A stretch of 64,000 nucleotides of DNA from Zooshikella sp050749885 (GTDB taxonomy: Bacteria > Pseudomonadota > Gammaproteobacteria > Pseudomonadales > Zooshikellaceae). The stretch spans positions 682,001 to 746,000 of the forward strand of contig NZ_JBOIUB010000001.1 of assembly GCF_050749885.1 (NCBI RefSeq), given 5' to 3'. Of this stretch, positions 45,819 to 54,389 are shown in pieces. Every line of letters starts with the position of its first letter. Within the stretch, counting starts at the first letter, position 1. The translations under genes were made by a program, and so were the position numbers. The notes beneath the pieces were generated by a model. The model was given only the letters and a program-made list of their open reading frames with translations, did no database searches and had not been told where the DNA came from.

Positions 45819-46466
45819 CTAATTATCCATAAATCGGTTAACAATCTGCTGTATTTCAGAGCGTAAGCGTTTATGAAACTCAGCTTCTATCTGCGGGATA
45901 TATTCATCAATGATTTCTTGCAAAATAAGTTCGCTCTCTAACTCTAGAGCGCGTTTCAGTTTATTTTTTTTAGCTTGATTTAATGATTCTGCTTGTGACA
46001 CTTCAGTAAAAATAGCCTGTTTATGTTGTTCTGCTTCCTGGTGAAGCTGGGTAGATTTGAGGCTGCTAAGTTTATCCAAAGTCTCTACAGGAAGAAAAGG
46101 GTTTGTTGAGCCATTCAGGGTTGGTATGTCTTGTAACACAGGTATTTCTTGCTGATTTGTTTGTAAATCAGTTTCTGCAATATCTTCTAATGTGGGGATT
46201 TTGTCATCATAGCGCTGAACCGATGCGCCATCATCATCAAACACTAAGCTCTCAGATACAAAAAAGAGATCTGTTTCATCAGTGTTGTCTGTTTTGCTAG
46301 TGCTACCCAGATTGTCTATTTCACCATTCGCGCTGACTAGGTTGAAAGCAGGCGTGTTTGGTGTGTGAGCAAAAGTGGGTTGTTCATCATCCAAAAGGCT
46401 TCTTATCGACTCTAGGTCATGAATTAAGGCTTCTGTTTTTTCTCTGGATGGTTTGAGCTTAGTCAT
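45819..46466 (-). CDS. Hypothetical protein between holC and valS
   Basis: The 215-residue acidic protein has a low-complexity, probably disordered first half (residues 1-140). A helical coiled-coil-like C terminus follows (about 145-210, rich in E, K, Q, ending IQQIVNRF). A protein of this size and kind sits between holC and valS in pseudomonads as well. Its ATG overlaps the holC stop by 4 bases (ATGA), so it is translationally coupled to the chi subunit gene, which suggests a link to DNA polymerase III; that is inference. Confidence 0.75.
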   Translation of the reverse strand: MTKLKPSREKTEALIHDLESIRSLLDDEQPTFAHTPNTPAFNLVSANGEIDNLGSTSKTDNTDETDLFFVSESLVFDDDGASVQRYDDKIPTLEDIAETDLQTNQQEIPVLQDIPTLNGSTNPFLPVETLDKLSSLKSTQLHQEAEQHKQAIFTEVSQAESLNQAKKNKLKRALELESELILQEIIDEYIPQIEAEFHKRLRSEIQQIVNRFMDN

Positions 46467-46912
46467 TCTCGCATCGTTTTTCGTAAGTCATGTGTGTGCA
46501 AAGGATAACCACTTTCACGATAAATCATGAAGTTCTTACGAGAGTTTTTGCGACTTTCTTCATGACCATAAACGATTTCTGAGACACGGTTAAAATGTGA
46601 AAATGCTTCAGGAATCGTGTTGGCTAAATTGATTAAAACATCATAAGGGGGATGAGCAGGGTCTTGCCAGCCAATCGCCACTTTATTATTGGGATAACTT
46701 GCTTTTTCCCTGTCAAGAACATGGTGTGGGATAAAGCTATCTGCACGAAAAGACCACAGAAGTTGATCAAAAAGCTGAGCATCGGCTTGTGTATTTAAAT
46801 GTATATAAATGTGGTGCCCCATTTTGTAAGCTTTTTCAATAAGTCGGCAAGCGAATTGCCATTGGGCATCTTGCGTGGTGCCTTGGACGATATAAAAGTC
46901 AACTCGCGGCAT
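46463..46912 (-). CDS. holC: DNA polymerase III chi subunit
   Basis: Chi links the clamp loader to single-strand binding protein. The 149-residue protein shows the family layout: MPRVDFYIV start, FACRLIEKAYKMGHHIYIHL, a DQLLWSFRADSFIPHHV segment, and DVLINLANTIPEAFSHFNRVSEIV. Length agrees with E. coli HolC (147). It is the middle part of a pepA-holC-unknown gene cluster; pepA ends 203 bases upstream, with a hairpin repeat in between. Confidence 0.9.
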   Translation of the reverse strand: MPRVDFYIVQGTTQDAQWQFACRLIEKAYKMGHHIYIHLNTQADAQLFDQLLWSFRADSFIPHHVLDREKASYPNNKVAIGWQDPAHPPYDVLINLANTIPEAFSHFNRVSEIVYGHEESRKNSRKNFMIYRESGYPLHTHDLRKTMRE

Positions 46913-47024
46913 AAAAACTATTACTACTCGTATGTGGCAAGGAAAGATCAGCAGACAGACAGAAAGAATAGATAGGCTCGAAATACTTGAAACGCTTTAT
47001 TCGAGTTAGTTTCTATCATCCGCA

Positions 47025-47056
47025 TACCCAGAAACATGAGAAACTTGCTTTGGGTA
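47025..47056. repeat. TACCCA/TGGGTA hairpin, possible copy 4
   Basis: TACCCA (47025-47030) and TGGGTA (47051-47056) pair across 20 bases in the holC-pepA gap. It shares the arm sequence with the other three dispersed hairpins but is weaker. Confidence 0.4.
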
Positions 47057-47115
47057 CACGTGATGTATAGTTTAGTGATTCAAAGCCAAAATAGCCATTT
47101 TGCTATGTTAAAAGG

Positions 47116-48612
47116 TTAGTTGGCTTGGTCAATAAGATACTGGGTTAACAAAGGAACAGGTCGTCCAGAGGCATTCTTTTTCTCACCTCCCGTCCAGGCA
47201 ACACCTGCGATATCTAAATGTGCCCAGGGGTAGCTTTTGGTAAAGCGAGACAAGAAACAAGCCGCTGTAATTGTGCCTGCTTTAGGTCCACCAATGTTAG
47301 CCATATCTGCAAATGGACTATCAAGCTGTTCCTGATAGTCTTCCCAGAGAGGAAGCTGCCAAGCACGATCATAGGCGCTTTGACTAGCATTGAGTAGCTG
47401 GTTGGCCAGTTCATCATTATTACTGCAAAGGGCTGAGGTATGTGCACCTAACGCCACAACACAAGCACCCGTCAGTGTGGCGATATCAATGACTGCAGCA
47501 GGCTTGTAGCGTTCAGCGTATGTTAGTGCATCACAAAGTACCAGACGGCCTTCGGCATCTGTATTCAGGATTTCAATGGTCTGGCCTGACATTGAGGTGA
47601 CAATATCACCTGGCTTAGTGGCTTTCCCACTGGGAAGGTTTTCTGCGGCAACAATGATACCGATAACGTTAATAGGTGACTGTAGTTCAACAATAGTGCG
47701 TAATGTGCCCATTACACTAGCAGCACCACACATGTCGTACTTCATTTCATCCATATTAGCGGCAGGTTTTAAGCTGATCCCCCCACTGTCAAAGGTAATA
47801 CCTTTACCGACCAGCACATAAGGGGCTTGGCTTTTTTTACCACCATTATATTCGACGACAATGAGGCGAGGAGGTTCTTCCGTGCCTGCCGTGACTGAGA
47901 GAAACGCGCCCATATTTAGCGCTTTTATTTCTTTTTCTGTTAATACTGTGGCTTTAACGTTATTAAAGTCTTTCTCTAAAGCTTTTGCTTCTTTTGCTAG
48001 ATAACGTGGTGTACACACATTGGCTGGAAGATTGCCTAAGTCTTTGGCTTTATAAATACCGCTAATGAGGGCTTTGCCATGGTGACAAGCTTTTTTCAGA
48101 TTTTGCTGTTCATCTTTTTCACTGTGGCAGAATGTAACTTTGGTCAGTGCATATTTTTTTAAGGCTTTTTTATCTGTTTTAAACTGATCAAACGAATAGT
48201 GCTGCTGGCCAATAGCCTGGATAATTTGTCGTGCTTTCCAGTAATTATCGTGATCACCAACAATCAAATCTTCTGCTAAAGTGATCACTGCATTTTTACT
48301 TGCAGTATTCAAAAGGCTGCTGATGGCGCTGTTGACGATGGATAAGAACTTTTTAGGGGTTAAGGATTCTGCTTTACCAGCACCCACCAGTAATACACGC
48401 TTTGCTTTAGCATTTGGGACATGAGGTAGTAGGAGCACTTCTCCTGATTTACCTGTTATATCTCCTTGTTTTAATACTTGGCTTAAATAACCTTCACTTG
48501 CTTGGTCCAGTGCTTCACCCGCTGTAGATAACGTTTGATTTGCGAAAACAGCAGTAATTAAGCAGTCTGTTGACTGTTCACTGGGGTGAGTGGATTTGGT
48601 AACGAAGTCCAT
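47116..48612 (-). CDS. pepA: Leucyl aminopeptidase (M17), PepA
   Basis: PepA is a hexameric di-metal exopeptidase that removes N-terminal residues; it can also act as a DNA-binding protein at recombination and regulatory sites. The 498-residue protein has the M17 signatures VGKGITFDSGGISLKPA, DMCGAASVMGT, NTDAEGRLVL and the metal/bicarbonate site around it. It starts with MDFVTK, and E. coli PepA is 503 residues. It is the first gene of the minus-strand cluster and divergent from lptF. Confidence 0.95.
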   Translation of the reverse strand: MDFVTKSTHPSEQSTDCLITAVFANQTLSTAGEALDQASEGYLSQVLKQGDITGKSGEVLLLPHVPNAKAKRVLLVGAGKAESLTPKKFLSIVNSAISSLLNTASKNAVITLAEDLIVGDHDNYWKARQIIQAIGQQHYSFDQFKTDKKALKKYALTKVTFCHSEKDEQQNLKKACHHGKALISGIYKAKDLGNLPANVCTPRYLAKEAKALEKDFNNVKATVLTEKEIKALNMGAFLSVTAGTEEPPRLIVVEYNGGKKSQAPYVLVGKGITFDSGGISLKPAANMDEMKYDMCGAASVMGTLRTIVELQSPINVIGIIVAAENLPSGKATKPGDIVTSMSGQTIEILNTDAEGRLVLCDALTYAERYKPAAVIDIATLTGACVVALGAHTSALCSNNDELANQLLNASQSAYDRAWQLPLWEDYQEQLDSPFADMANIGGPKAGTITAACFLSRFTKSYPWAHLDIAGVAWTGGEKKNASGRPVPLLTQYLIDQAN

Positions 48613-49237
48613 GAATACTCCATTATTTATAAGTCAGTATGCAGGATATATCCCCGTCATGACTGGTTTAAAAGAGAGGTAACTATGTGTGCGTAGCTAC
48701 AGAAATGAATTCAGTTGCTTAACTTTAACGACTAATGGCAATATCAGCACACTTGACCATTTGGTTATACTGTTTTCTAGCCTGAGCCTGGCTAGCCTCC
48801 TTTAAACCATCCTCTGTGGGGCGTGTTAAAAGTGCTTAGGTGTGATTAGCTTTGCAGATAATGAACGAAGAGTGGTGAGATTTCTTATGTTTTGTATTGA
48901 ACAATGCTGCAAAAACATTCACACTTCTGGCGACCTAGTGTATCAGTTAGTTTCCTTAGTTCACAAATTTACACACCTTTAGCACAAGAGTGAATGGGTG
49001 CCGTACTATTTTGTCTGAGTAAAGAGAGCAAACTGGTTGAAAAGCGTAACTTTTTTTGCTCTTTGGAGTCTCAGGTATAGTTCTTGGTGGACTCACGCTC
49101 AGTGCTTGAGTGATGATGCACTGAGTAGCTAAATTGGTACTAATTTGTCCTTACTATTTTGGATGATTGTACAACAAATTATGCAGTGTTGGGCTTTCTG
49201 GTTTTAGAATTTTGGCTATAGAAAAGGGCGTCAGCCG
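48613..49237. other. Divergent promoter region, pepA and lptF
   Basis: About 620 bases without a gene. A small perfect inverted repeat CTAGCC/GGCTAG lies at 48777-48795. Promoters for both divergent genes must be here, but I cannot single them out. Confidence 0.4.
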
Positions 49238-50350
49238 TTGATTATTTTTCGGTATTTGGCAAAAGAAGTTGTTTACACAATGGCAGCCGTCAGTGGTGTG
49301 CTGCTGCTAATTATTATGAGTGGTCGCTTTATCCGTTATTTGGGTGAGGCTGCTACTGGGCAGTTACGGGCAGATTTTTTGTTTGCCATTATGGGCTACC
49401 GACTGCCAGGTTTTTTAGAACTAATTATTCCCCTAGGCTTATTTTTAGGCATATTACTCGCGTATGGTCGTCTTTATGTGGAAAGCGAGATGGCTATATT
49501 AACGGCTTGTGGCGTTAGTCAAAACCAGATTCTTAAGTTAACCCTTATTCCTGCAGCGTTTATTGCTATCCTGGTGGGGTTTATGGGGATTGTTGTTAGT
49601 CCTTGGGGGGCAAATCATGTTGAGAATATCTTTGCTCAACAGGATGCCATGACAGAATTTGAAACCTTGGTGCCTGGTCGTTTTCAGGGGCAAGAAGGTG
49701 CTGGGCGTGTGACATACACAGAAGAGTTGTTTGATGACCGCCAGCGTATGCGGAATGTGTTTATTTCGCACAGTAATCCAGATGATACTAAACGACGCCT
49801 GACAGTTTTGGTCGCTGAGGAGGGCACTCAGCAAATAGATGAGGCTACAGGCTCACGTTATTTAATGCTGCATAATGGGTATCGATATGATGGTACGCCT
49901 GGTCAGCCTGATTATAGAGTGACCAGGTATAAAGTGTACGGCATCAAAATGCCCGAAAGCAAAGTAACAAAAGAAAGTCCGAAAGAAAAAGCAATTGCAA
50001 CAAGTGTCTTATGGCATTCTGATAAGCCAGAACATCAGGCCGAATTACAGTGGCGTCTTTCACTGCCTATTATTGTATTAGTCATTACCTTTCTGGCGGT
50101 TCCTCTCAGTAAAGTGAATCCTCGACAAGGACGCTTTTTAAAACTACTGCCAGCGGTGTTAATTTACTTGCTTTATCTTGGAATACTGATTGGGCTAAAA
50201 GGCGCAATTGAAGACGGCAAAGTGAGTGTTTTTCCCGTGTTGTGGCCTGCACACCTTATCTTTATTGGCGTTGCATGGCTGCTTCTAAGCAAGGATAACT
50301 TACCACGTATTTTAAAGCGAAAAACACAGCCCGTAGAGCAGGAGGGGTAA
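49238..50350 (+). CDS. lptF: LPS export ABC transporter permease LptF
   Basis: LptF and LptG form the inner-membrane permease that extracts LPS for transport to the outer membrane. The 370-residue protein has six helices in two groups of three around a periplasmic beta-jellyroll domain (about residues 120-270). It has the family start IIFRYLAKEVVYT, the SEMAILTACGVS segment and FLAVPLSKVNPRQGR. The start is TTG at 49238 with AAGGG 10 bases upstream; no ATG fits the known N terminus. Confidence 0.93.
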   Translation: MIIFRYLAKEVVYTMAAVSGVLLLIIMSGRFIRYLGEAATGQLRADFLFAIMGYRLPGFLELIIPLGLFLGILLAYGRLYVESEMAILTACGVSQNQILKLTLIPAAFIAILVGFMGIVVSPWGANHVENIFAQQDAMTEFETLVPGRFQGQEGAGRVTYTEELFDDRQRMRNVFISHSNPDDTKRRLTVLVAEEGTQQIDEATGSRYLMLHNGYRYDGTPGQPDYRVTRYKVYGIKMPESKVTKESPKEKAIATSVLWHSDKPEHQAELQWRLSLPIIVLVITFLAVPLSKVNPRQGRFLKLLPAVLIYLLYLGILIGLKGAIEDGKVSVFPVLWPAHLIFIGVAWLLLSKDNLPRILKRKTQPVEQEG

Positions 50351-50354
50351 GTCA

Positions 50355-51419
50355 GTGCGTCGTTTAGATCGTTATATTGGTCGTCATGTGCTTGGTGCTG
50401 TGTTGGTTGTTTTATTAATCATTGTTGCACTGGATACGCTGTTTGGCTTTGTTGCACAGTTAGAAAGTATGCGGGCAAACTACCAAATGGCCGAAGTATT
50501 GGAATATACGTTGTTGACGATTCCAAAACGGATTTATCAGTTTATTCCTTTTTCCGCGATGATTGGTTGTTTGGTTGGTTTAGGTGCATTGGCTAGTAAT
50601 AGTGAACTAGTCGTAATGCGGGCAGCAGGTGTGTCATTGACGCGAATATTAGTCGCAGTGTTAAAGCCTACGCTGCTAATTATCTGTGTAGGTTTAGCCA
50701 TTGGGGAATATGTTGCCCCTTTGACTGAGCAGCTTGCTGATAGTGGACGAGCCGTTGCGCGTAGTGGAGATGGTGAACAAAGCTTCACTCAGCAGGGACT
50801 TTGGCATAGAGAAGGGAATGAGTTCATGCGTTTTAATGCCGTTGAACCTAATGGTAAGTTACACGGTGTTACTCGGATGAAGTTTAATAAACAGCGAGAA
50901 CTGCTTGAGTCCAGTTTTGCTGAGCAAGCTATTTACCAGGGTGATCACTGGGTTTTGCAGAATTTAACCCTGAATAAGTTTGAGAATGACCAAGTTACAA
51001 CCGTTACAGTCCCAAGGTTGGAGTGGAATACCTCACTTTCCAGAGAACTGCTAAATGTTGTTGTTGTTAAGCCTGATGATTTAGCTATCCAAGGACTTTA
51101 TACCTATGTTGCTTATCTTAAAGCACAAGGGCTAAATGCGGGCGAATATGAACTGGCATTTTGGCGTAAAGTCATGCAACCTCTAGCGGTAATTGCTCTA
51201 GTGCTTATTGGCATCTCATTTATTTTTGGTCCTTTGCGGACAGTGACGATGGGGCTGAGAGTATTTACGGGGGTTGTTGTTGGTCTAGTGTTTAGTATTT
51301 TGCAGGACTTATTGGGGCCATCAAGTCTGGTCTTTGGTTTTCACCCGTTGCTTGCTATTTTAGCTCCGATCATAATTTGTATATTGGTTGGGGGTATTCT
51401 CTTACGTCGAGCAGGTTAA
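50355..51419 (+). CDS. lptG: LPS export ABC transporter permease LptG
   Basis: The 354-residue partner of LptF has the same topology: N-terminal helix after RRLDRYIGRHVLG, the segment SNSELVVMRAAGVSLTRIL, a periplasmic domain, and three C-terminal helices. It starts with a GTG at 50355 with GGAGGGG 8 bases upstream, only 4 bases after the lptF stop, so the two are one operon. lptB is not in the window. Confidence 0.93.
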   Translation: MRRLDRYIGRHVLGAVLVVLLIIVALDTLFGFVAQLESMRANYQMAEVLEYTLLTIPKRIYQFIPFSAMIGCLVGLGALASNSELVVMRAAGVSLTRILVAVLKPTLLIICVGLAIGEYVAPLTEQLADSGRAVARSGDGEQSFTQQGLWHREGNEFMRFNAVEPNGKLHGVTRMKFNKQRELLESSFAEQAIYQGDHWVLQNLTLNKFENDQVTTVTVPRLEWNTSLSRELLNVVVVKPDDLAIQGLYTYVAYLKAQGLNAGEYELAFWRKVMQPLAVIALVLIGISFIFGPLRTVTMGLRVFTGVVVGLVFSILQDLLGPSSLVFGFHPLLAILAPIIICILVGGILLRRAG

Positions 51420-51545
51420 GTTTAAGCTCGTCATCAAACACATTGACCTTGCCTCAGCGTTTTGAGTTGGGGCCAAGTTATAAGTTAGAAATCTACGATA
51501 CTGTATTGTGTGTTTGGGGGCAGCAAGATAAGAGATCTAGTTAGC

Positions 51546-52025
51546 TTATGACCTTTTTTTGGGCTTAGGAGGCAATAATACTACATTTGACATGGAGTAA
51601 CGGTCATGCCACGTTTTTTTATCTTTATCGACTAGCATCCACCAAAAGCCTGCGCCCCCTAAACCAAGAGAGACCATTCCTATCATAAAACGAAGCAAGC
51701 ACTGGTTTAAACGAATCATTGTGCCATCTGCGTTTTGCACTCTCACCCGCCAAACTTGCATACCTAATGTTTGACCACTGACAGTCCAGAATTTGGCGAA
51801 AAAACCAAATAAAACAAATAAGAGGATTGAGGCTAATAGAGGATCAAATGCATTTTGTGCAGTTCTAATCTTAACTTCTTCTGTTCCCAAAATGAGTACG
51901 AGAGCAAACAAGTATAGACCAGTTGTAAGTAAAGCTAAGGCAAGAAGTAACAAGGTATCATAAAACATGGCGGCAATTCGTCGCCATAATGGAGCGGAAG
52001 GTAGAGTGGTTGTCGTTTTTTCCAT
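51546..52025 (-). CDS. RDD-family membrane protein
   Basis: The 159-residue protein has the RDD layout: APLWRRIAAMFYDTLLLLAL with the arginine and aspartate of the family name, a second helix, then FWTVSGQTLGMQVWRVRV and a third helix, ending KDKKTWHDRYSMSNVVLL. RDD proteins are membrane proteins of uncertain transport function; an RDD gene commonly lies near lptFG in related bacteria. It is convergent with lptG. Confidence 0.88.
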   Translation of the reverse strand: MEKTTTTLPSAPLWRRIAAMFYDTLLLLALALLTTGLYLFALVLILGTEEVKIRTAQNAFDPLLASILLFVLFGFFAKFWTVSGQTLGMQVWRVRVQNADGTMIRLNQCLLRFMIGMVSLGLGGAGFWWMLVDKDKKTWHDRYSMSNVVLLPPKPKKRS

Positions 52026-52211
52026 AGATATTAACTAACTTTCTAGTGGTTGTTATTAGTATTACCTGTGTATATCCATCAAAAAACTTTTAGATTATTA
52101 AGTTCCTGTCTTTTTCTGACAGATTATAAAACCTCAAATAGCTTTCATGATTGTATTTTATACAGGTAAAGACGTTTTAACCCTACTTGCAGAATCTATG
52201 TTACTTTTTCG

Positions 52212-52248
52212 AGTGACACTCAAGCTACAGTGTATAGTGACACTCAAG
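52212..52248. promoter_or_regulatory. Two direct copies of a 13-base palindromic motif
   Basis: AGTGACACTCAAG occurs at 52212-52224 and 52236-52248. Each copy contains the palindrome AGTGACACT. Centres are 24 bases apart. It looks like a pair of operator sites upstream of the KilA-N-like gene. Confidence 0.45.
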
Positions 52249-52348
52249 ATTGATTAATCATAATGGGGAAGCAGTAACTTTCTTGCATGCTTATGTTGTT
52301 AACCCCAAGTCGACTATATTAACAAATTTTATGTGTTGTGTGTTGATT

Positions 52349-52371
52349 TGTGATCACATCGCAAGTGATCA
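52349..52371. promoter_or_regulatory. Nested inverted repeats, candidate operator
   Basis: TGTGATCACA (52349-52358) is a perfect palindrome, and TGATCAC (52351-52357) pairs with GTGATCA (52365-52371). The site lies about 100 bases before the KilA-N-like gene. Confidence 0.4.
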
Positions 52372-52465
52372 ATTAGTATGCCCAAAGTTTGGATGGAGTG
52401 TAATACTTGAAATAAAACAAGTTTATTATTTTAATCGTATCACTTTATTGTTGTGACGAAAGGTT

Positions 52466-52867
52466 ATGGACACATTGATGCTGAGTTTAAGAAATAAACC
52501 CGTTAGAGTGAATGAGCTGGGAGTTTGTTTAGATGATTTATGGCTGGTATCAGGTGTTGGCACTAACCTGTCTCCGGCCCGTTGGCTGCAAGAAAAAGCG
52601 ACTCAACAGACTTTATTAGAAATGAGCTTAGAGATGTCAGCAAGTGTAGATAGTCTGGTAAGCTCCTGCGAAGGCCTTTCTTATGCTAAAAATGAGCTAG
52701 CTCAAATGTATGCCAGCTGGATAGATGCAGAATACGGCATTGAAGTCATTAATCTGCTACTAGAGTTTGAGCATACAGGACATACAGCAAAAGAAGTGAC
52801 TGACCCTGTAGAAGCCGCACATGCATTTATTGCTGCAGTAGAAAAAGAGCGAGTACTAATCAGTTAG
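52466..52867 (+). CDS. KilA-N-domain-like protein
   Basis: The 133-residue protein resembles the KilA-N DNA-binding domain of phages. It has VRVNELGVCLDDLW at the start, a middle SPARWLQEKATQQTLLE matching the GKRxxxWL region, and SYAKNELAQMYASWIDAEYGIEVIN matching the conserved AxxYAxWIsPxF segment. The domain is nearly the whole protein. No phage genes are nearby, so it may be a domesticated or orphan regulator. The ribosome-binding site is weakly spaced. Confidence 0.65.
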   Translation: MDTLMLSLRNKPVRVNELGVCLDDLWLVSGVGTNLSPARWLQEKATQQTLLEMSLEMSASVDSLVSSCEGLSYAKNELAQMYASWIDAEYGIEVINLLLEFEHTGHTAKEVTDPVEAAHAFIAAVEKERVLIS

Positions 52868-52971
52868 GCAATTATTGGCAATTGTCTTAAAGTGTTAACT
52901 GTTCAAAATTGGTATTACTCCTAATTCCGGTTTCTTTTTAATTATTATTGCCTAATTACCTCGAAAGAACC

Positions 52972-53391
52972 TCAGGCTCTTTCGAGGCGTTCTAGAAAAC
53001 CTTCAAGCTGAGAATAGTAGCCCATATGGTGTGGATGTAAATGTAAGCCACTTAGAATTTCAGCAACCCGCTTTTTCTCATCTTCTTCAAGCACTGCTTG
53101 AGCTTTCTCTAGTGCAGATGCTGCAATGAGAGCTACATCAAGATATTGAGAGTGAAGAAGTCGCGTAAGGATTGTGATTCGCTCATTATAAGTGGCTTGA
53201 TGCATTACTTTGGCAATACGCTCTTGCCAATATTTAGGTTTATTTAAAATAGTATTAGCTAAAAAGTCTCTATCCTCGGGAGACAAGTTTTGTAGAAACC
53301 GGGCTGCGGCATACATATTTTCATCATGCCAACCGGAGTAGCTGTTACCTATAATCGCTTTAAACGTGTTGAGTAATTCTGAATGTTCCAT
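52972..53391 (-). CDS. Hypothetical helical-repeat protein
   Basis: The 139-residue protein is almost entirely helical, with a HEAT-like character (ITILTRLLHSQYLDVALIAASALEKAQAV). I do not recognise a named family. It has no signal peptide or membrane helix. It is convergent with the KilA-N-like gene. No clear ribosome-binding site precedes its ATG. Confidence 0.6.
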   Translation of the reverse strand: MEHSELLNTFKAIIGNSYSGWHDENMYAAARFLQNLSPEDRDFLANTILNKPKYWQERIAKVMHQATYNERITILTRLLHSQYLDVALIAASALEKAQAVLEEDEKKRVAEILSGLHLHPHHMGYYSQLEGFLERLERA

Positions 53392-53623
53392 GATTTATGC
53401 GCAATGTCGAAGTTGGATTGTGTTAAAAATAAGTGTTTTTATTTCAAATGGTCCTGATTAATGATAACGAATTGTCGCATAAATAACGTGAATAAAGTCT
53501 TGAAAAGCTATTTTATTACAAGTATAGGGTTATTTTTTGTTAATTGTAGATGTCTGTAGGTAATTAGTAGGATTAGCAAGAAAAATTTATTTGTGAAATA
53601 TTTCAAATTATAAGTGATTAACT

Positions 53624-53797
53624 TTATTTTTTTAGCCAATTTGTAACAGATTTGATGAGAGTGTTAATAAAAGTAGGATTTTTGTTAGTTCTTTTATTTG
53701 GGTGTTGTGCTTGGTAAATACCATGACGAAAACAGACTTGATCTTCATGGTAGTTAGCTTTTGATTCCTTGTTAGGGCTTGTTTTTTTGCTTTCCAT
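53624..53797 (-). CDS. Possible 57-residue basic protein
   Basis: On the minus strand an ATG at 53797 opens 57 codons to a TAA at 53624. The product begins MESKKTSPNKESKANYHEDQ and ends SVTNWLKK; it is rich in lysine and asparagine with one cysteine. The upstream purine stretch AAAGA is weak. The frame is long for such AT-rich DNA, but I do not recognise it, so the call is tentative. Confidence 0.35.
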   Translation of the reverse strand: MESKKTSPNKESKANYHEDQVCFRHGIYQAQHPNKRTNKNPTFINTLIKSVTNWLKK

Positions 53798-54389
53798 AGA
53801 AGTTATCTTTGTTGCCTATTATGTTGATGCTTGACATGTGTTATATCAAATAAACATAGAAACTGTGCTGGATGTCGACTATACATTTGGGAAAACATTA
53901 TCTTGTCGAAAGAAATAATGCTTTTGGGATAAAATTTTTACCATTCAAGTGACGGAGTCTATGCTATCTGTGTGAACTGATTGTACTGTAAATGATAACT
54001 TTAAAAGTGTGTCTAATTCACAGTTTAACTAGGCGTGTCTTTTCGTTTTTTTAGCATTTTTACTCTTCTCAATATTTCGGTTATTAGTATGTTTAAAGCG
54101 GATATTGACTGCAATTAAGTTGGAGTTTAGTGGCGCTTTTTTCTTATTAATATTTTTTGCCCTCCAGAGGAAAGTTTCTTCAAAATTAGACAGGGAGCAT
54201 TGTTAATTCTACTTTTAATGCAGAGTTGGAAGAGAAAAAGGCCTGCAGTCGTTCACATATAAGGGGGACACTAATCTAACTGAGGTAAAGATTTAGGTCC
54301 AGGATGACCTTTTGCAAGGAGTAGTAAACGTCTAGGTATAAGAAAAGTTAAATGGGCTGGGTGCAGGGAGACAGGTCGGTGGGGGCTTT
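53798..54389. other. Intergenic region upstream of the chemoreceptor
   Basis: I see no further gene in this AT-rich stretch. The last bases (GGTGGGGG, just before 54390) are the ribosome-binding site of the next gene. Confidence 0.4.
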
